A stretch of 62,402 bases of DNA from the NCBI GenBank assembly GCA_902770725.1, contig CACXUA010000010.1, positions 1 through 62,402 on the forward strand, read 5' to 3'. This document shows, one piece after another, positions 32,603-42,111 of the stretch (position 1 is the stretch's first letter; each line of letters opens with the position of its first letter). The notes below the pieces were generated by a model that did not search any database, was not told the DNA's origin, and saw only the letters and a list, made by a program, of their open reading frames with translations. The DNA is from an uncultured Bacteroidales bacterium. Lineage in GTDB: Bacteria; Bacteroidota; Bacteroidia; Bacteroidales; Bacteroidaceae. The position numbers were made by a program, and so were the translations under genes.

Positions 32603-35600
32603 ATGAAACGTAATCTTTACTCTATCGTCCTGACCTGCATGATGATGCTCGCAGGGCAAACTGCATGGGCAAACCTGCAGCAAAATGAGAATGGTGCTTA
32701 CCTCATCGGCAGCAAGGCCGACCTCCAAGCATGGTCGGAAATGGCTGGCTATGAAGGCACAGATGTGGTACTGACTGGCGACATCGAGGGTCTCGACTTC
32801 ATGCTCTGTACGAACTCAACTTCGTACAGCGGCACTTTCGACGGAGCAGGGCACACCATCACGCTCAACTACGACTTCCAAGGGAAGCAGACCGGCATGT
32901 TCTACAACTTCGCCGGCACTGTGAAGAACCTCATCGTGGGCGGCAGCATCCGCGCCTCATTCAAGAACTGCGCCGCACTTGCCGCATGGAACTGGAGCGA
33001 CAACGCGAAGTTCGAGAACGTGGTAAGCATTGTCAACATCGATGTGGACTACGACGCCAATGCCTCCAACGCAGGCTTCATCGGCTATGCTTCACGCAGC
33101 TGCACCTTCACCAACTGCCTCTCTGCCATCAAGGTAAGTGGCAATCAGGGCTACAACCACGGTTTTGCAGGCTGGGTGACATCAGGAAAGACGATGAACT
33201 ACGTCAACTGTATCTCCATTGCAGAAGTAGAGACCATGAATACATACGCTTGGGGCAATCCCCCCGACCGTGCTTCCTTCACAAATTGCTACTGCTTGCA
33301 GCAGGACATGGACGGTGCTTCAGCTCCAGGCGGCTGCACCTATATCACCTACGATATGGTGGCAACTGGCGAACTCTGCTTCAAGGCAAACGGCGACCAA
33401 AGCAGCATCAACTGGTATCAGACGCTGGGCGAAGACAACATTCCTATGCCCTTCTCCGATGGTCATGCACAAGTCTATGCCGTGGGCGAAGTGAACTGCG
33501 CAGGCGTTGCAATAGGCGACGTGACTTATAGCAACAGCAATACGACACCAGCACCTAAGCATAACGACGTCGATGGCTGGTGCTCCGTCTGCGGCACGCT
33601 CATGCAAGACCACCTCTCACCCAATGCTGATGGCTTCTATGAACTGGGCAGCGTGGCCGACGTGGAATGGTTCGCTGCAATGGTCAACGACGCGCATCTG
33701 GTCACTATCAAAGGTATGTTGACAGCCGACATTGACTATCAAGGCACAGTAAACGCTCATACACCCATCGGTCTCAACACTACTTACAAATACAATGGCA
33801 CCTTCGACGGACAAGGCCACCGCATCAAAGGCATGATTATTGACGGCACCAGTAACTTCCAAGGCTTTTTCGGTGTCATTCGCGGCGCAACAGTCATCCG
33901 CAACCTCATCATCGACAGCAGTTGTTCTGTTACTGGCCCTTCTGGCATCGGCGGTCTTGTTGGTGCAGCACAGGTTGATGCAGGCTCACCTCTTATTATC
34001 GAAAACTGTGTGAACGAAGCAACTGTTACAGCCACCAGCGGTTCTGCTGCCGGTATCCTTGGCGTAGGACAAAGCGGCTATCCTGCCATCCAACTCAAGA
34101 ACTGCCTTAACACAGGCGAAATTACAGGCGCACCCGCCACAGCATTCTGCTCTTGGATTAACAAGGGAGGCAGTTCCATGACGAACTGCGTTAACCTTGG
34201 CACTATCAATGGCGCTGATATGGCTGGCAACAAGTTCAGTTGGTACTGCCAGCTCATCCGCTTCGAACCTAACACATTGACGATGACGAACTGCTACGAC
34301 TTCAGTGAGTTCGACGATCAGGGCTCAGGTCATCAAGGCACAGAAGGTGACTGGCTGACCGACGAACCTCTTGGGAGCGGTGAGCTTTGCTTCTTGCTCA
34401 ATGGCGACCAAAGCACGCTCACATGGTACCAACGCATTGATACCGATGCTTATCCTGTACCTTATTATATAGAGGGAGGTCAGGTATATGCAGGAGGAGA
34501 ACTCAACTGCGACGGCACACCTCTTGACGTCAATGGCTTCAGCAACTCTCCGAGCGGAGAACTTCCTCCTCATGAGTTCGAGGACGGCTTCTGCATCAAT
34601 TGCGGTAACCCGCAGCTCGACTATGCTCCCCTCGAGGGCGACTTCTACATGCTCAGCAACGGAAGCCAGCTATACTGGTTTGCACGCATGGTCAACGAGT
34701 TCGGCAAAGCAGACTGGAATGCACGCCTTGCCAACGATATTGACATGACCGACTACAGCGACATGTTCGAGCCAATCGGCAACGGCACCAATCCCTATCG
34801 CGGACACTTTGACGGCCAGCAGCATCGCATCAGCGAACTGCACATCAACTACTTCAGCAACTATGTGGGCTTCATCGGTCGTTGCGGCAATGGAGCACTC
34901 ATCGAGAACCTCCTTCTCGACGAGACTTGCTCCATCAGCGCGCAGGGTGAATGTGTTGCCCTCGTAGGCGGCGCCTACCAGATGGCAGGCAACGTAACAC
35001 TCCGCAACCTTGGCAACATGGGCAATGTCTATGCAACGGGCAAGCAGGCAGCAGGCATCTTCGGTGGCAACTCAGGCAGTCAGGCAACACTCCTCATCGA
35101 GAACTGCTTCAGCACAGGCGCCATCGAAGGCAGCAGCGAGTGCGGCGCCCTCGTAGGCTGGGCCGGCAGTGGCGGCAAAGCAACCATCAACAACTGCTGG
35201 AGCTGCAGCGAAGTGTCTGGCTATAGCGAAGGTAAGAACCTTTACTTTGCCCGTGTCACCGACGGTCATCTCTCCAATAACTACTGCACCAGCGAGATTG
35301 AGCAGCAGGTGGCTCTCATCTCTTATGATGAGATTATGGACGGCACGCTCTGCTTTAAGCTCAATGGAGACCAGAGTACAATCGCTTGGTATCAGAACCT
35401 CGACAATGGCGGCGAAGTGGACGACCAGCCTCTCCCCTTCTCCAATGGACATGCACAAGTCTATCCCAAGGGCAAGATGCTTTGCGATGGCACGGTTGAT
35501 CCATCAGGCATGACCTACTCCAACAATAACGAGGTTGTCATTCCCGACCACCAGTTCGAGGATGGCTTCTGTACCGTCTGCGGACAGGAAGACCCCAACT

Positions 35601-38600
35601 ATACTGGCTTCCTTTCTATCATCAAGAATGCCAACTTCACCAACGACAGCAACTTCTGGACGGGAGTCGAGTTTGCTGTCAGCAATGGTGTGGCTGAGCA
35701 GGCAGGCAAGACCTTTGATACATATCAGGACATCACCGACCTTGAGAATGGTGTCTATAAGTTGCGCCTGCAAGGCTTCAGCCGTGCTGCTGCCCTTGAT
35801 AGCGAGAGCTATGAGAACTTTGAGGAAGACTTGATGCGCAACACCTACTACTATGCTGAAAGTGCCGGCAAGCGTCAGGCTCGTCGTCTTGTTGACATCA
35901 CTTCCGACGGCAAGGATGCACAGATGAATGGTGGTGTAGGAGAGGTAGAACTTCCTGATGGCACGTTTGTTCCTGCCACTACTGCAGCAGCGGCTGTTTA
36001 TATGGGCAAAGGTCACTACTGGAACAAGCCGCTCTATCTGGCTGTTACCGACGGTACACTTCGCATCGGCCTAAGCAACCAAATCAATGCAGCCGGCGCT
36101 TGGAGTGTCATCGACCGCGTCCGCATAGAGTATGTGGGTAATGATGCCGAGGCATACGCCCTCATCGCCCAACAGATTGCAGATGATGCCCAAGACCTGG
36201 ACGATGTTCTTGGTCAGGAAATATTGAAGGAAGCTTATGATGAGATTGTGAGCGGAGCAGGAAATCTTACCGAGATTGATGCTATACTCGATGCTGCCGA
36301 CCAAGCAAGTCGTCTGCCCGACCAGATTAAGCTCAGTGTAGCTGCATACGAAAGTTATAGTGCTGCCGTACAAGCAATCTATGCTGAATGGGAAAGTCGA
36401 GATGACCTTGTGGGTGAAGATGCCGATAGACTCGAGGCATACCTAACAGAATCAGAGAGCCCCTCCGACGACTTCCCCAATGGTACATATTTATATATTA
36501 TAGAGAACCGACAACTCGACGCAGAACAACTCAATACAGAAATTGCTTTTGCCCAGCAATTGTTGCAGACAGCCATATTGAATAGTGCTTCTGAAGGTTC
36601 TGACCTCACCTCTCTCATCATCAATCCTAAGTTCAATGACGCTACCGCATGGAACGGCTGGACTGTTACCGAGGGGCGTACTGAAAGCGGTTACAACATG
36701 GTACACAATGGTGGCTTCACCGACGTCTTCCCTGTGGCTGCTGCTTACAACTTGTCGTTCGAGGTTAGTCAGGAACTCACAGGCCTCAGCAATGGCATTT
36801 ATGCCCTTACCGCACAGGCTTTCCACCGTCCTGGCCAAGGTCATGAAGGTCTCGTCGACGGCACCGATATCATCCCAGCACAACTCTTCGTTAATGACTT
36901 CGCAACACCTGTTCTAAGTGTTTATGCTGATAAACTTAGCTATGTTGATGCAAAAAACGGCGTCAACTGCCGCTACGATGCAACCGAAGATGAGACGGCT
37001 CCTCACAACGGAGAGCAGACAGGCAGTGTCGATATTGACACAAATGAAGGAGAAGGCTACTTCATTCCCGACAACATCTATACTTCCAGTTTTGCTTTCC
37101 ATGGTAACCGCTACGAACAGACTGCATACGGCATTGTGAAAGACGGCAAACTCACCATCGGTATCCGCAACGGTGAGAATCCTTGGCGAAACAAGAATCT
37201 GACCATCTGGGGCAACTTCCGCCTCACTTATTATGGTGAAAGCAACACAGCCATTAGCAGCATCCTCGATCAGTACAGCGACCGCATTGAACTTATCGAT
37301 CAGCAGCGATACGACCAAGAGTACTATTTCAGTCAATCGCATATCGATGCTATCCGAAATAAGATTGAAGAGGCAAGGAATGCTGACACAGAAACCCAAC
37401 TGCAACTCATTGAGGAAATGAATGCTGAGTTTACAGCCATTCCTGCCAGTGCTAAAGTCTACAAGCATCTGTTCGAGATTGCGCAATTTGCTATGGATAT
37501 GTCCGATGGCCTTGATTCCGGCGACTTGCAGGATGAGTTAATCAACATCTATAACGAACTTGAAGGAATCATTATCGATGGCTCTCTGACAGATGAAGAG
37601 GCTGAGCAAAAGATTGAGGAACTGATGACGAATCCCGTCATTGGTGGAGTCGTCTATGTTCAGGGTGATCTTTTCGACGAGAATAGTGAAAATGGGGAAT
37701 GGAACTACAGCCAGATGTGCTCGCTTTATCCTCTTACGATGAATGCTGACGGCAAGTTCGAGGGCACCGTTACTCTGCAGGATCGCAGCCACCGCGCTAA
37801 CGGATTCCAGCGTGCAGGCCTCTTCTTCCGTCGCATCAACACCATCTATAAGTGCGCTAATGAAAATCGAAGCTTCATCACGCCTGGCCGTCAGCACTTC
37901 GATGTTCAGGAAGGTGGCAGCGACTTCCAGGCTCTTAATGGTACCTATAACATCGTGCTCGACCTCAACAACATGACTGTTGACTTCGACCTGCAGGACG
38001 ACTACAACTGGCCCAATGCTGTCTTTGTGAGCGGCACGCTCAACAACCGACAAGGCTCCCTGATGCGTTGGAAGAACGACGAACAAGTGCCCCTCCAGCA
38101 CCTGGGTAGTGGTAAGTATGCTGGCGTCGTTGATCTCGTGAACGACAACTCCAACCCTTATTGCTCATTCGGCATCCTTGCTTGCCGCAGCATCGAAGAG
38201 ATGGTGAACTATAGCCAGACCGTGCGCTCCAGCTGGACTTCTGCCCGTTACGGTAGCGAAGAACAGTATCTTGAACTACAGAGCGGACAGGAAGTAGGCG
38301 ATCTTGTACGCGACCTCGACCGAACTTGGCGTATCTCACCTGCCGGCAAGTACCTTATCGAATTCGATATGGACAAGGCTAAAATGAAAGCAACATTACT
38401 CGAGACAAAGGGCAACGGCACAGAGACTAATCCTTTACAGATTGCCAACAAACAAGATTTGCAGAGCTTGCGTGACCGCATGACTGACGGCAAGACGCTC
38501 TATGCTAAACTCACCGCCGACATCGATATGAAGGGCGAAGGCTGGTGGCCTATTAACAGCACCTTCTACGCTAATAGCTACGAGGAAGGCTACGGTAAGG

Positions 38601-39388
38601 CCATGTCTCTTGATGGTAACAACCATATCATCAAAAACCTGTCCGTTGCCTCCAACAATGAGTTTGAGACAGGTCTCTTCGGAGCACTCGTTGGCAGTGT
38701 CACGAACCTTGGTCTCTATAATGCAAGTGTCGAAAGCAGCAAGGCTCAGGACATTGGAATTCTGGCTGGCCGTCTTGGCACAGACGAAGATGCTGCCATC
38801 GTGGACAAGTGTTATGTCAATGGCAAACTCGTGACAACTGGTGCTGGAGAGAATAGCGCTGTCGGAGCCCTTGCTGGTGCAGCAATCAATGCTACCGTGA
38901 CGAATGTTTATACTAACGCTTGTGTCGCTGGCAATGGTATTCTCGCAGACTTTATCGCTATCGGAAGCCCTGATCTGACTGTCCTCAACAGCTATGCTGC
39001 AGGTAAGGCAAACGAGAGTCTGGCTACGACTGCAATAGTCGATAACATGGGTAGCAATATTGAAAGCCTTCTCTACTATGGAGTCCAGAATCAAGAGGAA
39101 ATCTGCGACATCGTCAGCCAGTGGGAAGCATGGCACGAGAACGGCACCATCGGTCTCGGATGGCCTTTGCTTCAGTGGCAGGTTGAACGCGGCGACCATG
39201 CTCAACTATGTGGCTTCGGCATACAGGGCGATGTGAATCGTGACGGTACGGTGGACATCGCTGACGTAGTGGCTGTTTTGAATACCATGGCACAAGACAG
39301 CAACGATGCTCTTGCAGATGTCAATGGAGACGGTACGGTGGACATAGCTGATGTGGTGGGAGTTCTTAGCATCATGGCTCAGCAGTAA
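32603..39388 (+). CDS. Giant modular secreted protein with GLUG-like repeats and C-terminal dockerin
   Basis: 2261 residues, exported (signal ends GQTAWA). Three large repeats of about 330 residues start near 10, 338 and 676. Each has GLUG/pectate-lyase-like strands (GTFDGAGHTI, GTFDGQGHRI, GHFDGQQHRI) and ends with LCFxLNGDQSxxxWYQ, a QVY...G...C motif and GxCxxCG (near 257, 594 and 915). Carbohydrate-binding-like modules (NANFTNDSNFW near 1005, INPKFNDATAW near 1337), an outer-membrane-type segment near 1681 and another GLUG-like region from 1943 follow. The last 50 residues (from about 2208) are two dockerin type I calcium loops, GDVNRDGTVDIADVV and DVNGDGTVDIADVV. It lacks the IYNLxGQ end of its neighbours. 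Likely a surface adhesin or glycan binder in the GH115 operon. Confidence 0.85.
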   Translation: MKRNLYSIVLTCMMMLAGQTAWANLQQNENGAYLIGSKADLQAWSEMAGYEGTDVVLTGDIEGLDFMLCTNSTSYSGTFDGAGHTITLNYDFQGKQTGMFYNFAGTVKNLIVGGSIRASFKNCAALAAWNWSDNAKFENVVSIVNIDVDYDANASNAGFIGYASRSCTFTNCLSAIKVSGNQGYNHGFAGWVTSGKTMNYVNCISIAEVETMNTYAWGNPPDRASFTNCYCLQQDMDGASAPGGCTYITYDMVATGELCFKANGDQSSINWYQTLGEDNIPMPFSDGHAQVYAVGEVNCAGVAIGDVTYSNSNTTPAPKHNDVDGWCSVCGTLMQDHLSPNADGFYELGSVADVEWFAAMVNDAHLVTIKGMLTADIDYQGTVNAHTPIGLNTTYKYNGTFDGQGHRIKGMIIDGTSNFQGFFGVIRGATVIRNLIIDSSCSVTGPSGIGGLVGAAQVDAGSPLIIENCVNEATVTATSGSAAGILGVGQSGYPAIQLKNCLNTGEITGAPATAFCSWINKGGSSMTNCVNLGTINGADMAGNKFSWYCQLIRFEPNTLTMTNCYDFSEFDDQGSGHQGTEGDWLTDEPLGSGELCFLLNGDQSTLTWYQRIDTDAYPVPYYIEGGQVYAGGELNCDGTPLDVNGFSNSPSGELPPHEFEDGFCINCGNPQLDYAPLEGDFYMLSNGSQLYWFARMVNEFGKADWNARLANDIDMTDYSDMFEPIGNGTNPYRGHFDGQQHRISELHINYFSNYVGFIGRCGNGALIENLLLDETCSISAQGECVALVGGAYQMAGNVTLRNLGNMGNVYATGKQAAGIFGGNSGSQATLLIENCFSTGAIEGSSECGALVGWAGSGGKATINNCWSCSEVSGYSEGKNLYFARVTDGHLSNNYCTSEIEQQVALISYDEIMDGTLCFKLNGDQSTIAWYQNLDNGGEVDDQPLPFSNGHAQVYPKGKMLCDGTVDPSGMTYSNNNEVVIPDHQFEDGFCTVCGQEDPNYTGFLSIIKNANFTNDSNFWTGVEFAVSNGVAEQAGKTFDTYQDITDLENGVYKLRLQGFSRAAALDSESYENFEEDLMRNTYYYAESAGKRQARRLVDITSDGKDAQMNGGVGEVELPDGTFVPATTAAAAVYMGKGHYWNKPLYLAVTDGTLRIGLSNQINAAGAWSVIDRVRIEYVGNDAEAYALIAQQIADDAQDLDDVLGQEILKEAYDEIVSGAGNLTEIDAILDAADQASRLPDQIKLSVAAYESYSAAVQAIYAEWESRDDLVGEDADRLEAYLTESESPSDDFPNGTYLYIIENRQLDAEQLNTEIAFAQQLLQTAILNSASEGSDLTSLIINPKFNDATAWNGWTVTEGRTESGYNMVHNGGFTDVFPVAAAYNLSFEVSQELTGLSNGIYALTAQAFHRPGQGHEGLVDGTDIIPAQLFVNDFATPVLSVYADKLSYVDAKNGVNCRYDATEDETAPHNGEQTGSVDIDTNEGEGYFIPDNIYTSSFAFHGNRYEQTAYGIVKDGKLTIGIRNGENPWRNKNLTIWGNFRLTYYGESNTAISSILDQYSDRIELIDQQRYDQEYYFSQSHIDAIRNKIEEARNADTETQLQLIEEMNAEFTAIPASAKVYKHLFEIAQFAMDMSDGLDSGDLQDELINIYNELEGIIIDGSLTDEEAEQKIEELMTNPVIGGVVYVQGDLFDENSENGEWNYSQMCSLYPLTMNADGKFEGTVTLQDRSHRANGFQRAGLFFRRINTIYKCANENRSFITPGRQHFDVQEGGSDFQALNGTYNIVLDLNNMTVDFDLQDDYNWPNAVFVSGTLNNRQGSLMRWKNDEQVPLQHLGSGKYAGVVDLVNDNSNPYCSFGILACRSIEEMVNYSQTVRSSWTSARYGSEEQYLELQSGQEVGDLVRDLDRTWRISPAGKYLIEFDMDKAKMKATLLETKGNGTETNPLQIANKQDLQSLRDRMTDGKTLYAKLTADIDMKGEGWWPINSTFYANSYEEGYGKAMSLDGNNHIIKNLSVASNNEFETGLFGALVGSVTNLGLYNASVESSKAQDIGILAGRLGTDEDAAIVDKCYVNGKLVTTGAGENSAVGALAGAAINATVTNVYTNACVAGNGILADFIAIGSPDLTVLNSYAAGKANESLATTAIVDNMGSNIESLLYYGVQNQEEICDIVSQWEAWHENGTIGLGWPLLQWQVERGDHAQLCGFGIQGDVNRDGTVDIADVVAVLNTMAQDSNDALADVNGDGTVDIADVVGVLSIMAQQ

Positions 39389-39425
39389 CCTCTCTCCTAC
39401 TCCCTTTGAAGAGGATAAAATATCA

Positions 39426-39458
39426 AGTCCTCTGCGGTCTTTCCGCAGGGGACTTTTT
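39426..39458 (+). terminator. Terminator of the GH115 operon
   Basis: AGTCCTCTGCGG / CCGCAGGGGACT (12-bp stem with one T-G) around TCTTT, followed by TTTTT. Confidence 0.93.
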
Positions 39459-39584
39459 ATATAGAATAATTAGGTGTAACTAATTGAGTTACTGGATATG
39501 CCTGGTTTCCCTGCCAAACATAGCTTATTTATCACAATAGGGCAAAAAAAATGCTTTTTTCTTGCATCGTATATAGAATTCTTA

Positions 39585-39592
39585 TACTTTTG
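39585..39592 (+). promoter_or_regulatory. -7 box for the PI-PLC gene
   Basis: TACTTTTG fits TAnnTTTG and is followed by TAGCCCC, 26 nt before the ATG at 39618. Confidence 0.65.
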
Positions 39593-39617
39593 TAGCCCCA
39601 AACTCTATATTAGCTTT

Positions 39618-41729
39618 ATGAAAAAGGTATTACTTATTCTTTCGGCTCTTGTAATGAGCCTAACAATCAAGGCACAAGTGAGTGACTATCAGAACTGGAT
39701 GGCACAGCTTGACGACAATGCCTTCATCTGCCAGTTATCTATCCCCGGCGCACACGATGCCTGCTCAAGTTCGTTCTCGGGTACAAGCGCCGTTGCTGCC
39801 CTGGTTTCTGGAAAAGACCAGACAAAGTCGGTCCAGCAGATGCTACCTCTAGGCGCACGCCTCTTCGACCTGCGTCCTGCAGTAAAGAACAACAAACTGA
39901 CTATCTGTCATGGCATCCTTGTCACAAGTTTCGACTTCAATACCGTGATGGGGCAACTGCGCGACTACGTCATTGCACACCCCACGGAGTTCTGCGTCGT
40001 ACTCATCAGGCATGAGGTGGAAGCCGATGATAACAACTCTAGTTTCGGTTCCTTGTTGCAGACAAGCCTTGCCTCCTTCAAGGACTACCTTGTGAACTTC
40101 CGACCCAACCTCACCGTCGGCCAGGCTCGCGGAAAAATTCTCTTCATCAGCCGAGATGCATACAACGAACCCATCTACGGCGGCCGCACTGTTGACTTGC
40201 GCGACAATCGCTCCGACATCAACGACATGCTTGGCGGACACTGCTACGGCCCTGGCACATACAAGTGTTCATGGTGGGTGCAAGACCATTACGAATATTC
40301 CGATGTCAACAACAAGAAGAACGCCATTCAGGCTATGCTCAACAAAAGCTATCAGCTAGCAGGCAAGTACAACTATACTTGGGTCGTTAACGAGACATCC
40401 GGATATAAAGAAACTGGCACCAACTCTGCCTGCCAGACCAATGCCAAAGCCACCAACCCCTACCTGCAGCAACTTCTCGCCTCGGGCAACTACAATGGCC
40501 CCGCCGGACTGGTCTTTATGGACTATTGCTGCGATGGTGACAACTCGGGCTACTACGGCCTCAGCCTCACAAAAGAACTCATCAACCACAACTTCCGCTA
40601 CACAATGTCGAAGCAGGGCGACCCCATCTACCTGAACGGCAACCTCTACGTCGCTCCCCGCGGACGAGAGATGATGTGGGACGCCAAGTTCCTGCGCCTT
40701 GAAGGTCCCTATCAGCCCGGTGGCGAAGATAACAGTGCTGTGTCACAGCTCGACGGAGTCTCTGGCCCCGCCAACTGGTACACGGAAGACTTCGACGACT
40801 CCGGCTGGCAGACAAAGCATTTCCCAACAGCCTCTGCAAACACCGGTGCCCCCTACTACTCGCAATGGGACGGCACATACAACGTGCTTTTCATACGTCG
40901 CGAGTTCTATGTCGACCACGACCCAACCATCGACACATACAAACTCTACTATTACCACGACGATGACTTTAAGGTTTACCTCAACGGCACACTGCTCACC
41001 AGCGCCAACGGATGGAACACAGACTTCAACAACTACAGCACCTACAACATCGCATCAAGTAAGTTGAAAGTGGGTCGCAACGTTCTTGCTGTCATGATAC
41101 AGCAGAACTGGGGCGGTGCATATTTCGACTGCGGCATACTGCGTACAGAAGGCACAAAGGCTCCATGCAAGCTCACGAGCGACAAGTGGCATACCTTCGT
41201 TGCACCTGGCCATAATGTGGACTTCAGTTCGACCAACGTCAAGGCTTATAAGATAGTAGAGATTGTAGAGGGTAACACCTCGTATGCCCGTGCAGAGCAA
41301 GTCACTGTCGTACCAGCCGGCCAAGCTGTCGTAGTACGTTCCGACAACGGCGCAGGCACCTACCAAATCCCCGTTTGCCAGACGGCTGCTCCCCTCGAAG
41401 GCAATCTTCTGAAGGCGACCACAAGTCCGCTTACCGTAACAGAACCCTACAGCATTTATTGCGTCGCACTCAAGGACGGAGTGTCTGGCTTCTTCCCCGT
41501 TACAGTAGGAACCACTATCGCTAAAGGTAAAGGTTATCTTGACTTCAGCGGCAGCCATGTCAAGCCCGCCAGCATCCTCTTCGATGGTGACGATGCCCCA
41601 ACTGGCATTAATGACCTTAAGGACCTTAAGGACTCTAAGGACCTTATCTACAATCTTTCTGGTCAGCGCAGACAGAAGATGCAGAAGGGTATAAACATCG
41701 TGAACGGTAAGAAGATTGCGATTAAGTGA
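39618..41729 (+). CDS. Secreted PI-PLC X-domain protein with T9SS-type C-terminus
   Basis: 703 residues. Signal peptide MKKVLLILSALVMSLTIKA, then Gln. The phosphatidylinositol-specific phospholipase C X-domain (about 25-330) keeps both catalytic histidines, His46 in SIPGAHDAC and His97 in TICHGI, with Asp83/Arg85 in LFDLRPA. It would cleave phosphatidylinositol or a GPI anchor outside the cell. A galactose-binding-like beta-sandwich (about 380-520) and a 120-residue pre-tail module follow. A linker DLKDLKDSKDL, coded by 9-bp repeats, leads to the IYNLSGQ...GINIVNGKK end. The ATG at 39618 follows from the signal peptide and -7 box; the longer reading from 39498 contains the promoter. Confidence 0.88.
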   Translation: MKKVLLILSALVMSLTIKAQVSDYQNWMAQLDDNAFICQLSIPGAHDACSSSFSGTSAVAALVSGKDQTKSVQQMLPLGARLFDLRPAVKNNKLTICHGILVTSFDFNTVMGQLRDYVIAHPTEFCVVLIRHEVEADDNNSSFGSLLQTSLASFKDYLVNFRPNLTVGQARGKILFISRDAYNEPIYGGRTVDLRDNRSDINDMLGGHCYGPGTYKCSWWVQDHYEYSDVNNKKNAIQAMLNKSYQLAGKYNYTWVVNETSGYKETGTNSACQTNAKATNPYLQQLLASGNYNGPAGLVFMDYCCDGDNSGYYGLSLTKELINHNFRYTMSKQGDPIYLNGNLYVAPRGREMMWDAKFLRLEGPYQPGGEDNSAVSQLDGVSGPANWYTEDFDDSGWQTKHFPTASANTGAPYYSQWDGTYNVLFIRREFYVDHDPTIDTYKLYYYHDDDFKVYLNGTLLTSANGWNTDFNNYSTYNIASSKLKVGRNVLAVMIQQNWGGAYFDCGILRTEGTKAPCKLTSDKWHTFVAPGHNVDFSSTNVKAYKIVEIVEGNTSYARAEQVTVVPAGQAVVVRSDNGAGTYQIPVCQTAAPLEGNLLKATTSPLTVTEPYSIYCVALKDGVSGFFPVTVGTTIAKGKGYLDFSGSHVKPASILFDGDDAPTGINDLKDLKDSKDLIYNLSGQRRQKMQKGINIVNGKKIAIK
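41613..41648. repeat. 9-bp repeat (GACCTTAAG) in the PI-PLC linker
   Basis: GACCTTAAG, GACCTTAAG, GACTCTAAG and GACCTTATC encode DLK DLK DSK DLI. The same 9-bp family occurs between genes at 45355, 45645, 49334 and 54612. Confidence 0.92.
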
Positions 41730-41741
41730 GAATAAAGCAAA

Positions 41742-41773
41742 GTCCGCTCATGCCTTGTCGGGTATGAGCGGAC
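41742..41773. terminator. Hairpin after the PI-PLC gene
   Basis: GTCCGCTCAT pairs with ATGAGCGGAC around GCCTTGTCGGGT. No T run follows, so it may act in RNA stability or together with the hairpin at 41838. Confidence 0.55.
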
Positions 41774-41837
41774 TCAAGTAAAACTCAATGCACTCCATTA
41801 GGGAATCTCACTAAGTACAATCAATCCCTAAAAAAAC

Positions 41838-41868
41838 TCAGCCCGCCTGACTAAGTCAAGCGGGCTGA
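41838..41868. terminator. Hairpin between convergent genes, probably bidirectional
   Basis: TCAGCCCGC pairs with GCGGGCTGA, with an inner TGACT/AGTCA. AT-rich sequence lies on the right and an A6 tract on the left (T6 on the minus strand). It separates PI-PLC (+) from the 56-residue peptide gene (-). Confidence 0.72.
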
Positions 41869-41940
41869 TTATTTATTCTTCCTTTTCCCTTATCATACAC
41901 AAATTAATGTGCAATTAAGGTTAAGGTTAACGTTGGTTCT

Positions 41941-42111
41941 TTACCATTCCTCTTCCCAGATATTTTCCGAGACTTCCTTTACATCCAAATCGTCTCCCAT
42001 CACAGGTTCGACGCCTGAGTTAACAGTGATGTTAGGAGCAGACTCGGCTATTATCTGCACTGCAACAGACTCTTCTATAGAGATTGCTGGTGATATATAA
42101 GACTGCTTCAT
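41941..42111 (-). CDS. 56-residue peptide of the IW(D/E)EEW family (copy B)
   Basis: A 56-residue ORF, start ATG at 42111, stop TAA at 41941. The N-terminus is MKQSYISP followed by an acidic/hydrophobic stretch with VQIIAESAP, and the C-terminus is ENIWEEEW. Its start overlaps the stop of the endonuclease gene by 4 nt (ATGA), the classic sign of translational coupling. It shares MKxxYIxP, ...QxxAESxP and the terminal IWxEEW with the 60-residue peptide at 45448, while the middle differs. No signal peptide of normal length and no known family. The conserved ends and coupling argue that it is a real gene. Function unknown; it could be a secreted peptide, a precursor or an accessory of the cargo. 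Confidence 0.75.
   Translation of the reverse strand: MKQSYISPAISIEESVAVQIIAESAPNITVNSGVEPVMGDDLDVKEVSENIWEEEW

Noticed and set aside
39228..39388. Cellulosome component because of the dockerin loops
   Set aside because: No cohesin or scaffoldin is seen, and dockerin-like ends are common in non-cellulosomal Bacteroidales proteins.
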